From: JBBECJ01 sp963763325
GTDB taxonomy: Bacteria > Chloroflexota > Chloroflexia > Thermomicrobiales > CFX8
Reading direction: 5' to 3'
Assembly (NCBI GenBank): GCA_963763325.1
Contig: CAVXOL010000001.1
Coordinates: 1-64,000 of the forward strand
DNA length: 64,000 nucleotides
Shown here in pieces: positions 44,376-54,797 of the stretch (position 1 is the stretch's first letter; every line of letters begins with the position of its first letter). The notes under the pieces were generated by a model, which had not been told where the DNA came from, made no database searches, and was given only the letters and a program-made list of their open reading frames with translations. A program made the translations under genes and the position numbers.

Positions 44376-45737
44376 GCCGTCCTCTCATCTTTCATAGGTC
44401 GGTACCCTCGAGCGACGCGCCCCGTGTGGCGCCCGCATGCCTTCGAGAACTCCTGGGCATACCAATCCTCTGGCAACCCTGATGAGGAGGCAGCGCAGAC
44501 AGATGCTCACTCGCGCTCCGCCACGTCCGCCGTGCGCCCAGATTGACTCATATATTAACATGAACTAGACGTTGAGGTATTCCTGGGACCGGTTCGGCGC
44601 TGTTACGCTACTGATGCCCGCCAGGTTCCCGAGTCTGCACTTTGGGCACAACATGCGATCCAACGGCTGAGGGGACAGACGGGGAGCGCCTGTGGGTCTT
44701 TGAGCGGGTACGCAACGAACGCACGATGTAGCTGCGAACCTGGATTCAGCTTCCGCTCGAGGCAAGTGAACAGGGGGAGTGGACTGCACGTCGACGTGTC
44801 GACCTGTGGGCCCGCTGACCTGTCGACGCGCTGACCTGACACTGCGCGGCTGGTCAGGACATGGAAGGATGGTGGGAACAGATCGCTGTCTGCTCCCTCC
44901 GAGAAGGCCGGCTACGCAGCCAGCCGTATGCGAGACGCTCGTCGGTATGTGTGACGCAGTCCGCCCGTCGCTGCGTCAATCGGTTTTCCGCATGCTGATT
45001 CGGTTGTCAGCGGTCGCATGCGTCTCACACACTGGCGGGTTCACGCGTTCTGAGACGGTCGACAGACAGCGTCCATCTCAGGACGGCCGCCCACGTCGCA
45101 GTACCCGCTGCTGGTACGGCGCGGATCTCCTCGCCCGTGCACAGAGCGATAGACGCGTGATCATCTGACACGTCGTTCCCCCAGCACGCATCCAATCGTT
45201 GCCTGCGCCAGCCTGATGAGCACCCGACACGGTCACATGTCAGCATGCAGACGGGTCTGAGAACCTCGGTTGGGGTGCGTTCTCACGTCCGCTTCATCCA
45301 TCAGGTGACGCCTCGCCAGCAGTTGCGGTGTCAAGTGCCACGCGAGGACAGCATGGCCCAGCAACCTGATCCCTTCGCTGCCTCGACGTCCGCGGCGCCG
45401 AGCCCATCCCGGCAGCTGGCAGCCTGTGAGTCCGATGATTGCCACGAAGGCGAGATCCAGCGAGTGTTCGACGTGCCGGCCGACGTGGTCCACAGGGACA
45501 CGGTCGTCCAGCGTTACCGCCTGGACGGGCTCGCAGATGCGTGCCTTGGTGCCTGACATGTTGGTGTCTATCCCGAGCGGACGAAGAGTACGACTGTGAA
45601 CTACGCCCGCGGGTGGTTCACGCCGGCACCGTCAACCACCGATGCTGCGAGGACACTGCGACGCGACCCGCGAGTTGACCGACGTTTTGAACAGCGAGCG
45701 GACCCCCAACCAGCCGCTCGCGGAGAGGAGACCGGAG
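44376..45737. other. Gene-poor intergenic stretch
   Basis: About 1.36 kb without a gene I can support. Both strands have open frames of 60-130 codons but with Arg/Ser/Thr-rich noise composition. A short degenerate repeat (ACCTGT, CGCTGACCTG twice) lies near 44790-44845. Confidence 0.4.
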
Positions 45738-46361
45738 ATGGACCAGGTGCCGACGCAGATCATCATCGCGGCATACACCGACGAGCAGTCTGCAAGCCAG
45801 GCGCTCAACGACCTGAAGCGGGCCGCCAAGGACGGCCTGATCAAGATCGACGACGCGGCCGTCCTGTCGCGCGACAGCGATGGCAAGCTCCATATCAAGG
45901 AGACCGCCGACATGAGCGGGGGTAAGGGCGCCGCGATTGGCGGAGTACTGGGTGCCGCCGTCAGTCTGATCGCCGGTCCCGTTGGCTGGCTCGCAGCGGG
46001 CGGCGCGATCATCGGTGGGTTGGCTGCTCGCCATCGCGATGCCGGCTTCTCCGACGACCGTCTCAAGCAGGTCGGCGACGCGCTGGTCCCTGGCTCGTCG
46101 GCGATCGTGGCCGTCATCGAACACCGCTGGGTGGCCGATGTTGAGCGCCAACTCGCCAAGGAGAGCACCGACATCGTCACGCTCGAGTTGCGCGACGACA
46201 TCGCGCGCGAGCTGGCCAAGGGCAACGAGGTGACGTACTCCAGCGTGGCCGCTGGAGATGCCGTCGCCGCCGCACGAGTCGTGAGTGAGCCAGACGCTGA
46301 TGAGCCAGACGTTGATGAGCCAACGACGCTGCCCCCTGCAACCGACTCGTCAGCGAGCTAA
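45738..46361 (+). CDS. DUF1269-family protein
   Basis: 207 residues. IIIAAYTDEQSASQALNDLK and LIKIDDAAVLSRDSDGKLHI begin the family pattern; a glycine-rich hydrophobic hairpin (AAIGGVLGAAVSLIAGPVGW, AGGAIIGGLAARH) and ALVPGSSAIVAVIEHRWV follow. The tail has repeats DADEPDVDEP. Start ATG 45738 after AGGAGACCGGAG. The family is membrane-associated and of unknown function, often linked to stress responses. Confidence 0.88.
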   Translation: MDQVPTQIIIAAYTDEQSASQALNDLKRAAKDGLIKIDDAAVLSRDSDGKLHIKETADMSGGKGAAIGGVLGAAVSLIAGPVGWLAAGGAIIGGLAARHRDAGFSDDRLKQVGDALVPGSSAIVAVIEHRWVADVERQLAKESTDIVTLELRDDIARELAKGNEVTYSSVAAGDAVAAARVVSEPDADEPDVDEPTTLPPATDSSAS

Positions 46362-46459
46362 CGCCGATCCAGCGTGTGCTGAGCGGACATGCGCTCACCG
46401 GTCGGCACGGTGCAGACGTGGACGCACACGCATGAATACCGCAGACGGGAGGCGAGTCG

Positions 46460-47689
46460 ATGGGTCGCGGGCCGGTATATGTCGAAGCAGGCCGCGAGGC
46501 GGCCTATGCGGAGCGACTCGCCAGCGCGGCGTCAGTTCCCCGTCGCAGCCTGGCCCTCGTGTTCACCCCGACGCGGGCGACCAGCGCCGACCTGCTGGTC
46601 GAGGGCGCACAGTTCTACCCGCCCATGTTGCGCGACATCAATGGCGCGACGACCTCGATCCACATCAACCAGTTCGGGTTCAAGCCCGGCCAGGTCGGTG
46701 ACCAGTTCGCCGAGGCGCTGATGCGCAAGGCCCGTGACGGCGTCACCGTGCGGGTCCTGGTCGATGCCCGCGGCAGCGACCCGGACGGCACCTCACGTGA
46801 GTTGTACCAGCAGCTCGCCGCCGCAGGTGTCCAGATCTGCGTCACCTGGGCGCTCAAGCTCCGCGCACCGTGGGGACCATTGGGAAGCCACCAGGAGACG
46901 CGCTGGACCGCGGACACCCTCGGGCACATCGACCACCGCAAGATGATGCTGATCGACGGGCGCATCGGCTGGGTGGGCGGTGCCGGCTTCGAGGACCACT
47001 TCCTCGATGGCCGGTTCCACGATCTGTTCGTCCGCGTGGAAGGGCCAATCGTCCACCAGCTCCAATTGATCTACCTGGCCAGTCTGCGCTGGCTGGGCGG
47101 GTCATTCACGCCGGAAGAGGTGCCCAGGCTCTTTCCGAACCCCGAACCGGCCCCTGGCGACGCGGTCCCGGCTGTCGCGTTGCACAATGCTCCCGACGCC
47201 CGGCCGATTACCGCGGCCATCGTCGACCTGATCGAGTCCAGCCGCGAGACGCTCGATGTGGCCAACCCCTACCTCTCCGACCGTCCGATGATCCACCGGC
47301 TGCGCGCGGCGGCACGGCGTGGGGTGCGTGTCCGGCTCCTGGTGCCGGCAATGCCGAACAATTGGGCCAGCGGGTCGGCCCAGCGCTTCTATCACGACGG
47401 CATGCTGGCCGACGGCATCGAGATCTGGGGCTTCCCGACGATGCTGCACGCCAAGGCGCTGGTGCGCGATGGCGTGGACGTGCTCGTCGGGACCTGCAAT
47501 CTGGAGGTCTGGAGCCTGCGCCGCTTCTTCGAGATCAACCTGCGCCTGCAGTCAGCCGATCTGGCGCATCTGTTCGCAACACGTCTCTTCACGCCCGACA
47601 TCGCCGTGTCGGAGCGCGAGGGCGCGCCGCACGGCGTCAAGCAGCGCGCCGTCTGCGCGGCATGCGCTGCGGCGTGGCCCATCGTCTAG
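46460..47689 (+). CDS. Phospholipase D-like / cardiolipin synthase-like protein, C-terminus altered
   Basis: 409 residues. Two HKD motifs: HIDHRKMMLIDGRIGWVGGA and MLHAKALVRDGVDVLVGTCN. These transfer or hydrolyse phosphatidyl groups. There is no N-terminal transmembrane pair, unlike classic cardiolipin synthases. The last ~20 residues (KQRAVCAACAAAWPIV) do not fit the family; 40 bases later a transposase remnant starts, so the native end may have been replaced. ATG after GGAGGCGAGTCG. Confidence 0.85.
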   Translation: MGRGPVYVEAGREAAYAERLASAASVPRRSLALVFTPTRATSADLLVEGAQFYPPMLRDINGATTSIHINQFGFKPGQVGDQFAEALMRKARDGVTVRVLVDARGSDPDGTSRELYQQLAAAGVQICVTWALKLRAPWGPLGSHQETRWTADTLGHIDHRKMMLIDGRIGWVGGAGFEDHFLDGRFHDLFVRVEGPIVHQLQLIYLASLRWLGGSFTPEEVPRLFPNPEPAPGDAVPAVALHNAPDARPITAAIVDLIESSRETLDVANPYLSDRPMIHRLRAAARRGVRVRLLVPAMPNNWASGSAQRFYHDGMLADGIEIWGFPTMLHAKALVRDGVDVLVGTCNLEVWSLRRFFEINLRLQSADLAHLFATRLFTPDIAVSEREGAPHGVKQRAVCAACAAAWPIV

Positions 47690-47728
47690 GGTGCCCGGCC
47701 CCAGATCCTCGCAGGAGAGGACCTCATC

Positions 47729-47990
47729 AGCTGCACCGTCTCGAGCGGGTACGCGCCTATGTCGCCACGCCGGCATTCAAGCGGGCCATGCGCAAACGCA
47801 GCATCTGGGTTGAAGGGCTCTTCGCCGAGGCCATGCAGTGGCATGGCCTACACCGGTTTCGCCTGCGTGGTCTCGTGAACGTCAACATCCAGGCGCTCAT
47901 GGTGGCAACTGGTCAGAACCTCAAGTGCTGGCTCCAGGTCACTGGTTGGGCCCAGCGCGGCTTCCCCGGTGCTGCGTTCGCACCATGTGG
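47729..47990 (+). pseudogene. Transposase C-terminal remnant (IS1182-like)
   Basis: RAYVATPAFKRAMRKRSIWV, EGLFAEAMQWHGLHRFRLRG and VNVNIQALMVATGQNLKCWL are the C-terminal block of DDE transposases of the IS1182 type, where this Glu is catalytic. No start or upstream part exists, so it is a fragment adjoining the PLD gene. Confidence 0.7.
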
Positions 47991-48010
47991 ACGCACGGCT
48001 CCTGTGTCGA

Positions 48011-48533
48011 CGACGTGGTGGCGCTCGACATGGATGCACTTCCGAGTGAACAGCATCCTATGCTTGTCAGAGTAGCCAGGGTGACGGCACTTTTTTACCG
48101 AGCCGCTACCAGTTTGAGACACCCGTGTATCATGGCTACGATGTCGTGGATGACATGCGAACGTACGCGGTGATACACTCCCCTCGACAAGATGTCACAA
48201 TCGCGTCACAGAAACCGGAACCGGGACGTTCGGGGGGATTCATCGCCCCGGTTGTCGGCTACAATCGGACACAACGACGCCGTAAACGAGAACACATCGC
48301 ACATGTGTCGTTCCTGCTCGCTGTAGAGCGGTTCGTGGTCTATGATCGACCAACCTTCGGGAGTGACGCACGGTCACAGTGTGCTAGACTCGCACTCATT
48401 CGATGATCCACGATCGAGTTCTGGTGACCACTGACCATTCCGTCCGCAGCCCGGAGACCGTTTCTCGTCGTGCGCGGTCGCGTCGCCACCTGTCCCGATC
48501 GATCACGGGATCAGTGAGGATGGTTTCAACCCT
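48011..48533. other. Intergenic region upstream of lon
   Basis: About 520 bases. No gene seen. A sigma70-like promoter is marked at 48114-48142. I found no CIRCE-type inverted repeat. Confidence 0.45.
48114..48142 (+). promoter_or_regulatory. Possible promoter in front of lon
   Basis: TTGAGA, 17 bases, TACGAT. The leader would be ~390 bases, so a nearer promoter could exist. Confidence 0.35.
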
Positions 48534-51008
48534 ATGAGTCGGTACGATTTGTACGCAGTTCGTTATCCGCTGCTTCCCCTAAAGAACGTCGTCATTTTCC
48601 CCCGCAATGTCGTCACCCTGCTGGTTGGCCGGACGCGCTCGATCCAGGCGGTCGAGGAGGCGATGGCGCGCGACCGGCGGATCGTCGTCACAGCCCACCG
48701 CGATCCGGAGATCGACGACCCACGTCCAGATGACCTCTACACGGTCGGGACGCTGGCCGAGATTGTCTCGGTCGAGCGGCAACAGGGCAGCAACATCCAG
48801 GTCGTTCTCGAAGGGCTCCACCGCGTCGACATCGTCCAGTTCGACAACACGCGCCCGTTCTACTGTGTCCGCGCCGAGCAGGCGCATGAAGATGCCATTT
48901 CGGACGAGGAAGCCCAGGCACTGGTCCAGGTCGTCCGTGAGCTGACGACGCGCTACAGCGAGACCAAGAGCAAGCTCAACGCCGATGTGCTGGAGATGAT
49001 CCTCCAGACCGACGACGCCAGCCATCTGGCCGACCTGCTGACGACGCAGCTCATCGCCGAAGCGCCACGCCGGCAACTCTTCCTTGAGAACGTCAACCCC
49101 GCCAAGCGGCTGGAACAGATCGCCGTCCACCTGACAACCGAAGTCGAGATGGCCGACCTCGAATCGCGGATCAAGAACCGCGTCCGCGAGCAGATCGACA
49201 AAAATCAGCGCGAGTACTACCTGCGCGAGCAGCTCAAGGCGATCCACGACGAGCTCTCCGGCGAGAGTGGCAACGAGATCGAGGCGCTGCGCCAGAAGAT
49301 CAACGATGCCGGCCTGCCGGAAGATGTCACCGAGCGGCTCCAGAAGGAAGTCGTCCGGCTGGAACGAATGCCGACCGTCTCGGCTGAGGCGACCGTCGTC
49401 CGCAACTACATCGACACCGTCCTCGCGCTGCCGTGGACGAAGCACTCGGAAGACATCCTCGACCTCGTCCACGCCGAGCAGGTGCTCGACGACGACCATT
49501 ACGGGCTGGAGCAGGTCAAGGAGCGCATCATCGAGTTCCTGGCCGTCCGCAAGCTGACCGTCGAGCAGGGGCTGCCCTCGATGGGCTCGGCGATCCTCTG
49601 CCTGGCCGGGCCTCCAGGCGTCGGCAAGACCAGCCTCGGACGCTCGATCGCCCGCTCGATGGGCCGTGAGTTCGTGCGCGTCTCGCTCGGCGGCGTCCGC
49701 GACGAGGCGGAGATCCGTGGCCACCGGCGCACCTATATCGGCGCCTTGCCGGGCCGGATCGTCGGCGCGATGAAGACGGCCGGAACGATCAACCCGGTTG
49801 TCCTGCTCGACGAGATCGACAAGATGTCGTCCGACTATCGCGGCGATCCCGCCGTCGGCGATGCTCGAAGTCCTCGACCCGGAGCAGAACAAGGAATTCA
49901 CCGACCACTTCCTCGACATGTCGTTCGACCTGTCGCAGACACTCTTCATCACGACCGCCAACTACCTCGGCAACATCCCCCGCCCGCTGCGCGACCGGAT
50001 GGAGATCATCGAACTGACCGGCTACACCGAGCACGAGAAGATCGGGCATCGGCAAGCGCCACCTGCTGCCGAAGCAGCTGGCTGCCCACGGCCTCGACGC
50101 CAAGCTGATCGACCTCCCGGAGAAGGTCTGGTTCCGGCTCATCCGCGAGTACACCCGCGAGGCCGGCGTCCGTGGCCTCGAACGCCAGCTCGCCACGCTC
50201 TGCCGCAAAGTCGCCCGCGATGTCGTCAAGAATAAGGAAAAGGGCAAAGACGCCCAGACCCGGATCCGCATCACCGAGGCCAAGCTCGAAGAGTACCTCG
50301 GTCCAAAGCGCTTCGGATTCGATCAGGCCATCGGCGAAGCACAGGTCGGCGTCGCGATCGGCCTCGGCACAACCGAGGTCGGCGGCGAGCTGATCCCGGT
50401 CGAGGTCGCCGTCATGCCGGGCCGTGGAGGGCTGACGATCACCGGTCGGGCCGGCGATGTCATGCAGGAGTCGGCGCGGGCCGCCCTCTCCTACGCTCGC
50501 TCACGTGCCGAGCACCTGAACATCGCCAAGGACTTCCAGGAGAAGATCGACCTGCACATCCACCTGCCGGAAGGCGCGACGCCGAAAGACGGCCCGTCGC
50601 GCCGGCATCACGATGGCAACGGCCCTCATCTCCGCCGTCACCCGCCGTCCGGTCCGCAACGACATCGCGATGACCGGCGAGATCACGCTCCGCGGCCGGG
50701 TCCTCGCGATCGGCGGCCTCAAGGACAAGACCCTGGCCGCCCACCGAGCCGGCATCCGCCGCCTGATCGCGCCGCTCGACAACCAGCGCGACATCGTCAA
50801 GGTGCCGGAGAAGATCCGCGAGGAGATGGAGTTCAACTTCGTCGAGAGCATGGACCAGGTCATCGAGCTGGCGCTGATGTCCAACAGCGATGTCGTTGAG
50901 ATCGTCCCGCCCGCGACCGAGACCGTCACTGAAGGCGAAGAAACCGTCCAGGTCCCGATCGAGGAGCCGACCACCTCGCTCGTCGTCGATATCCAGGCCG
51001 ACGCGTAG
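48534..51008 (+). CDS. lon: ATP-dependent Lon protease (three single-base insertions)
   Basis: About 824 residues. Lon substrate-binding domain (YPLLPLKNVVIFPRNVVTLL), helical region (REYYLREQLKAIHDELSGE), AAA+ module with Walker A GPPGVGKTSLG (~360) and Walker B VVLLDEIDK, and the S16 protease domain with catalytic Ser in DGPSAG and Lys in GGLKDKTLAAHRAG. It degrades misfolded and regulatory proteins in the cytoplasm. Extra bases break the frame near 49855 (CCCGCCGTCGG), 50046 (ATCGGGCATCGG) and 50608 (CCGTCGCGCCGGC), the last in the catalytic Ser motif. All conserved blocks are present. The tail ends DIQADA. Confidence 0.93.
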
Positions 51009-51030
51009 CCAACCAGTACGGATCTACACG

Positions 51031-51065
51031 ACAGCCGGGGCGAGTCGATGACTTGCCCCGGCTGT
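51031..51065 (+). terminator. lon terminator hairpin
   Basis: ACAGCCGGGGC pairs with GCCCCGGCTGT around a 13-base loop, followed by TCATTTG. It lies 23 bases past the lon stop. Confidence 0.8.
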
Positions 51066-51074
51066 TCATTTGCG

Positions 51075-51130
51075 TGCTGAGTACAGCATTCAGCACGAAT
51101 ATTGATACTCGTATTGATCCCAGGTATGAT
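51075..51130 (+). promoter_or_regulatory. Toxin-antitoxin promoter and operator
   Basis: TTGATA (51102-51107), a 17-base spacer and TATGAT (51125-51130) form a near-consensus promoter. ATTGAT is repeated 12 bases apart (51101, 51113) and TGCTGA/TCAGCA form an inverted repeat at 51075-51095. The sites suit autoregulation by the Phd-type antitoxin. Confidence 0.6.
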
Positions 51131-51166
51131 GCGCGCATTAGATTACGTCGTGAGGAGATACGGCAA

Positions 51167-51436
51167 ATGCGAACGATTCCGGCCCGAGAAGTCAAGCGCC
51201 GTGGGATTGGCGCCGTCGATGAGATGATCGATGAGGGGCCGGTGCACGTCATCCGCAACGACCGCCCGATGTACGTCATCATGACCGAAGCGCAGTACGA
51301 AGAATTGGTCGAGGCGAAACGCGAGGCCGAACTTGCCGGCATCCGCGAAGCACTCGACGACGTCAGCGAAGGCCGTGTCCGGCGGGTGTCGGCCCGGCAG
51401 TTGATCGAAGATTCCGGCCTCGACACCGAAATCTGA
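51167..51436 (+). CDS. Phd/YefM-type antitoxin
   Basis: 89 residues: RTIPAREVKRRGIGAVDEMI, GPVHVIRNDRPMYVIMTEAQ, YEELVEAKREAELAG. This is the Phd/YefM DNA-binding fold with a disordered toxin-binding tail (RRVSARQLIEDSGLDTEI). ATG after GAGGAG. The stop overlaps the toxin start. It neutralises the toxin and represses the operon. Confidence 0.85.
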   Translation: MRTIPAREVKRRGIGAVDEMIDEGPVHVIRNDRPMYVIMTEAQYEELVEAKREAELAGIREALDDVSEGRVRRVSARQLIEDSGLDTEI

Positions 51437-51711
51437 TGTACCAACTGATCGCGACGCGCCACTTCGAGCGGCAACTGGCACGCTTCGAACGTGCCCATCC
51501 CGAGCTACGTCGCCGGATCGCACAGGCGCTGCTCGACCTGGAACACGACCCGTTCCAGCCACATCTCCGACTGCATGCCCTTTCGGGCCAACTCGCGGGC
51601 CTGCATGCGGTCAGCGTGACCTACGCCTATCGAATCGTGCTGACACTTCAGATCAGCCAGCGCGAAATCACACTGCTCAATATCGGCAGCCATGATGAGG
51701 TGTACCGCTAA
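51436..51711 (+). CDS. RelE/ParE-superfamily toxin (mRNA interferase-like)
   Basis: 91 residues: YQLIATRHFERQLARFERAH, PFQPHLRLHALSGQLAGLHA, SVTYAYRIVLTLQISQREIT, LLNIGSHDEVYR. The fold and the final H-D-E-V-Y-R match RelE/YafQ-type toxins that cut mRNA on the ribosome; ParE-like gyrase poisons are the alternative. Overlaps the antitoxin as TGATG. Confidence 0.87.
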   Translation: MYQLIATRHFERQLARFERAHPELRRRIAQALLDLEHDPFQPHLRLHALSGQLAGLHAVSVTYAYRIVLTLQISQREITLLNIGSHDEVYR

Positions 51712-51894
51712 ACCGGTTCGTCGCTATCCCAACCTACCGTTCTTCCGCCCCCAACGACGCAACCCTCGATGGATACCTTGTGACCTCCGGCGCGGGCCAC
51801 GATCTCCAGCTCGACCTGTTCGAGGCGCTGATAGCGGACATCCAGCCGTATCTGAACGCCCGCCAGACCAGCGCAACACCAGCCTGACCGGCGG

Positions 51895-52818
51895 CTACCG
51901 CTTCCGAACCTGGACGACTTCATACGGTGTCTCGGGCGTCATCGGCATCCCGAACTTGGCGTTCGGGGCGTAGAGTCGGTTGCCAAACTCGGCAATCGTC
52001 GTCGGCACAACGAAGTCGGGATCGGTGATCGTGTCAACGACCTCACCCGACGACAGATCCGACGCGAGCCGGATGACAGCGATCTGGTTCAGCCGGTTCT
52101 GAACGACATAGAGCGTTCTACCGTCGAGCAGAATGCCATCACCGTTCGTCATCACTGCGCCGCCGAGGTCGATCTGCGCGGCAACGCCGGTCTCCGGGTC
52201 AACCGTGAAGAGCGCTCCAAGCGCACTGCTGACGACAACCAGCGTCTTCCCGTTCGGAGTTGCATCGATCCCATTGAGATTGAACGCACCTGGCACAAAC
52301 ACGAATTCGCCGCCAAGTGGGATCGTCTCGAAGTCACCGGCCGGCTCGCCACCCGGCCCGAGCGCCACCCGGTAGAGGACCGGCTGCTGCGAGTCGGTGA
52401 AGTAGGCCGCGTCCTTCGTGGCGACGACATCGTTGACGAACGTCGCGGTTTCATCGGTGAACTGGTACTCGGCGAGCAGGTCGCCGGTTGCCGTGTCGTA
52501 GACGAACCCCTTGCCGGTCGGACCGCCCGCGACGAACAGCCGCCGGTTGCCCTGATCGAGCGACAGCCCGATCGCCGCTCGCCCCTCAGCCGGCTGGACC
52601 AGCACGTCGCCTTCACCCGTCCGCAGATCACCGCTGTAGATCGCGCCGGTCGGGATCGAGCCAACGTAGAAGGTCGTCCCCGGCCCGATCGCGATCCCTT
52701 CCGGCCGGAAGCCATCCGGCAGCGGAATCACCTCCGGGAACGGTTTCGCTGCCATCGCAGGCAGCATCATCGTCAACGCGAGTAGACAAGCCGAAGTAAC
52801 GATCAGCAGTCGACGCAT
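51895..52818 (-). CDS. Secreted SMP-30/gluconolactonase-like beta-propeller
   Basis: 307 residues. Signal peptide (LLIVTSACLLALTMMLPAMA), then propeller blades: GFRPEGIAIGPGTTFYVGSI, IGLSLDQGNRRLFVAGGP, TFVNDVVATKDAAYFTDSQQ, FNLNGIDATPNGKTLVVVSS, NGDGILLDGRTLYVVQNRLN. The VNDV and GI/GD residues are typical SMP-30 metal sites. Exported lactonase or binding protein. ATG 52818 follows GGAGAGG. Confidence 0.85.
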   Translation of the reverse strand: MRRLLIVTSACLLALTMMLPAMAAKPFPEVIPLPDGFRPEGIAIGPGTTFYVGSIPTGAIYSGDLRTGEGDVLVQPAEGRAAIGLSLDQGNRRLFVAGGPTGKGFVYDTATGDLLAEYQFTDETATFVNDVVATKDAAYFTDSQQPVLYRVALGPGGEPAGDFETIPLGGEFVFVPGAFNLNGIDATPNGKTLVVVSSALGALFTVDPETGVAAQIDLGGAVMTNGDGILLDGRTLYVVQNRLNQIAVIRLASDLSSGEVVDTITDPDFVVPTTIAEFGNRLYAPNAKFGMPMTPETPYEVVQVRKR

Positions 52819-52897
52819 CGGGGAACCTCTCCTCCAACTCGCAAGCATCGGCAGCGCAGCAATGCTTTCAGCAAGAAAGAGGCCCTGCGAGCCGATG

Positions 52898-54006
52898 TCA
52901 CGTGACAGGCGACTGATCTCCGATTGGCGGATCGACCACATCAAACGACCGCGTGCTCAGGACGGCCGAATTCACCAACGGGATGATCGCTCGCGCATGG
53001 GCATCGCGCGCAGGCGTGCCGACCGACGCATTGAAGACCGGCGCAACCATCCGCCAGAGGAAACCAAAACGAACATCATTCCAGAGCGTGTCGAATGCGT
53101 AGTCGTGAACACCCTTCGCCGTCAAGAGATCATGGTAGACGCGAACCAGACCCAGGATCCGGTCATGTTCGGAGGGATCCATGCTGTAGACGAGCAGCGT
53201 TGCCACATCGAAAGCAGGGTTGCCGCGTCGGAAGAGCGCCCAATCGAAGAGGACCGGATCGCAACGGGGATCACGCGGGATGAAGACATTCTTCGCCGAA
53301 CAGTCGAGATGGATCAGCGTGGCATTCCCGGAAACGCCCTCCGCGACCCGCTCCATCCAGACCGGCATCAACGCATAGCAGCGAGCCATCGACGGAGTCA
53401 TCAGATCAGCGAAGCGGTTCAGAAACCCGTCCACATCGAGCGCACCGTCGCGCAGATTCGCGATCGCATTGAGAATTACCGGCTCGAAGTCACGAATGTC
53501 GTCAATTCGGTGCAGATCCGGCGAGTTCCACCAGCCCGCATGCAGGGTCGCGAGACTCGCCAGCACCCGCTCCAGATCGTTGATCGCTAGCGAACCGCTC
53601 GCCGATCCAATCCTTCCATCGCTCAGAAACTCCTGAACGATGACCAGCCGCTTATCGCGCTCGTCATACTGCGCGACATACGTGCACGGCACCGGGACAT
53701 CTACCCTCGACGCCAACTCGCGGTAGAACCACGCCTCCGCCGCGTAGGAGCCGGCGTCGCGCTGATCCGGATCGACATGATGGAGCTTCACCAGCAGATC
53801 CGCTGTTCCGATCGAGCCGTCTCGTGACGTGAAACCAGACTCTCGCGTGGTAGACCGCGCTCGCCAGCGAGTCCTGCCCAGCCGATCGGCAGAAACGCAA
53901 CCGCCGTGATCGTTCGCCCGCTCCACTCAGTGGCATCCGCGAGCACGGCAGTGAGCCAGCCGGGAGTCACATCGTCGATCGACGCGGGAAGTCGTTGCCG
54001 GGGCAT
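52898..54006 (-). CDS. APH-like kinase (aminoglycoside phosphotransferase/EcKinase fold), frameshifts
   Basis: About 369 residues. N-terminal DDVTPGWLTAVLADATEWSG; after breaks near 53870 and 53825, GTADLLVKLHHVD and AEAWFYRELASRVDVPVP; then the phosphotransfer motifs ATLIHLDCSAKNVFIPRDP (Brenner loop H-x-D-x4-N) and VLFDWALFRRGNPAFDVATL (metal-binding Asp-Trp). It phosphorylates a small molecule; the substrate is unknown and need not be an antibiotic. The ATG overlaps the DUF402 stop. Confidence 0.75.
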
Positions 54007-54656
54007 CAATCCCTCAACTCGTCCTGACGGCGCTCAGCGTCGTCCAATTCTCCGGGAAGCGCCGGAATGTTCCACGATCGGATCGGGACGCCACAATTCC
54101 CAGTCCGCGCCCAGCGGCCAGCCACGCGCGTTGATCGTCGCGACAACAGCCTCAGCCTCGGCGCGGATCGCCGCAGCCTGCTCGGGCGAGAAGCGGCCAA
54201 CACGCTGCGCCGCCGCGAACTCGTCCTCATCCTTCCAGTACCAGAGACCATCAGGCGGCACGACAATGTCCAGCACGTAGTCTTCCGATGCGAACCCGTC
54301 CGACGTTCGCTGGAATGGCGTCTGCAGATCGACGTACCAGGCCAGGAACTCCAGTCGTCAGCAAACCAGAAGACCGAGAATGCGTGCGCCGCGCCCGGCC
54401 TCGCGATCAACAGCCGCGCCGTCGAGTGCCAGACACCCTCACCGAGCCGCCACTCAAGCGCGTGCCGCTCCTCATACGGGATCTCGCGCGGAATCTCACT
54501 TCCATCGAGATGGACTGGCCGCAGGATCGGCGTCCCGGCCGCCAGATAGAGCGCGATGCACTCGTCCGAATCCTCGACGACCGTCACCCCTCCGACCCAC
54601 GCCGGCCGCCCAGGCCGCCCATAGCGCAACACGATCTGATCACCACACGACCACAT
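54006..54656 (-). CDS. DUF402-family protein (frameshifts)
   Basis: About 216 residues. N-terminal GDQIVLRYGRPGRPAWVGGV, HLDGSEIPREIPYEERHALE; after frame changes near 54330 and 54070 the signature YVLDIVVPPDGLWYWKDEDE and FAAAQRVGRFSPEQAAAIRA appears, typical of DUF402/FomD-like phosphate-transfer or nucleotidase proteins. Start uncertain (ATG 54656, GGAG five bases upstream). It overlaps the kinase gene, so they are one operon. Confidence 0.7.
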   Translation of the reverse strand: MWSCGDQIVLRYGRPGRPAWVGGVTVVEDSDECIALYLAAGTPILRPVHLDGSEIPREIPYEERHALEWRLGEGVWHSTARLLIARPGAAHAFSVFWFADDWSSWPGTSICRRHSSERRTGSHRKTTCWTLSCRLMVSGTGRMRTSSRRRSVLAASRPSRLRRSAPRLRLLSRRSTRVAGRWARTGNCGVPIRSWNIPALPGELDDAERRQDELRD

Positions 54657-54797
54657 ACCCACTCCGACGGACACAACTCCTCAGTACGCCTGCACCAGCC
54701 ACCCCGCCATTGGCACTATACAGGTCGATACCGAGGCGACTACGCTGTCAACAGCGTTCATGGGCGCTCGAGACGTCGCTTACCGGAGGAAACAACG

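Noticed and set aside
48579..49961. 460-codon minus-strand frame opposite lon
   Set aside because: Antisense shadow of conserved Lon domains.
48534..51008. Programmed frameshifting in lon and other genes
   Set aside because: Sites have no common slippery heptamer or downstream structure; breaks hit unrelated genes, so errors are more likely.
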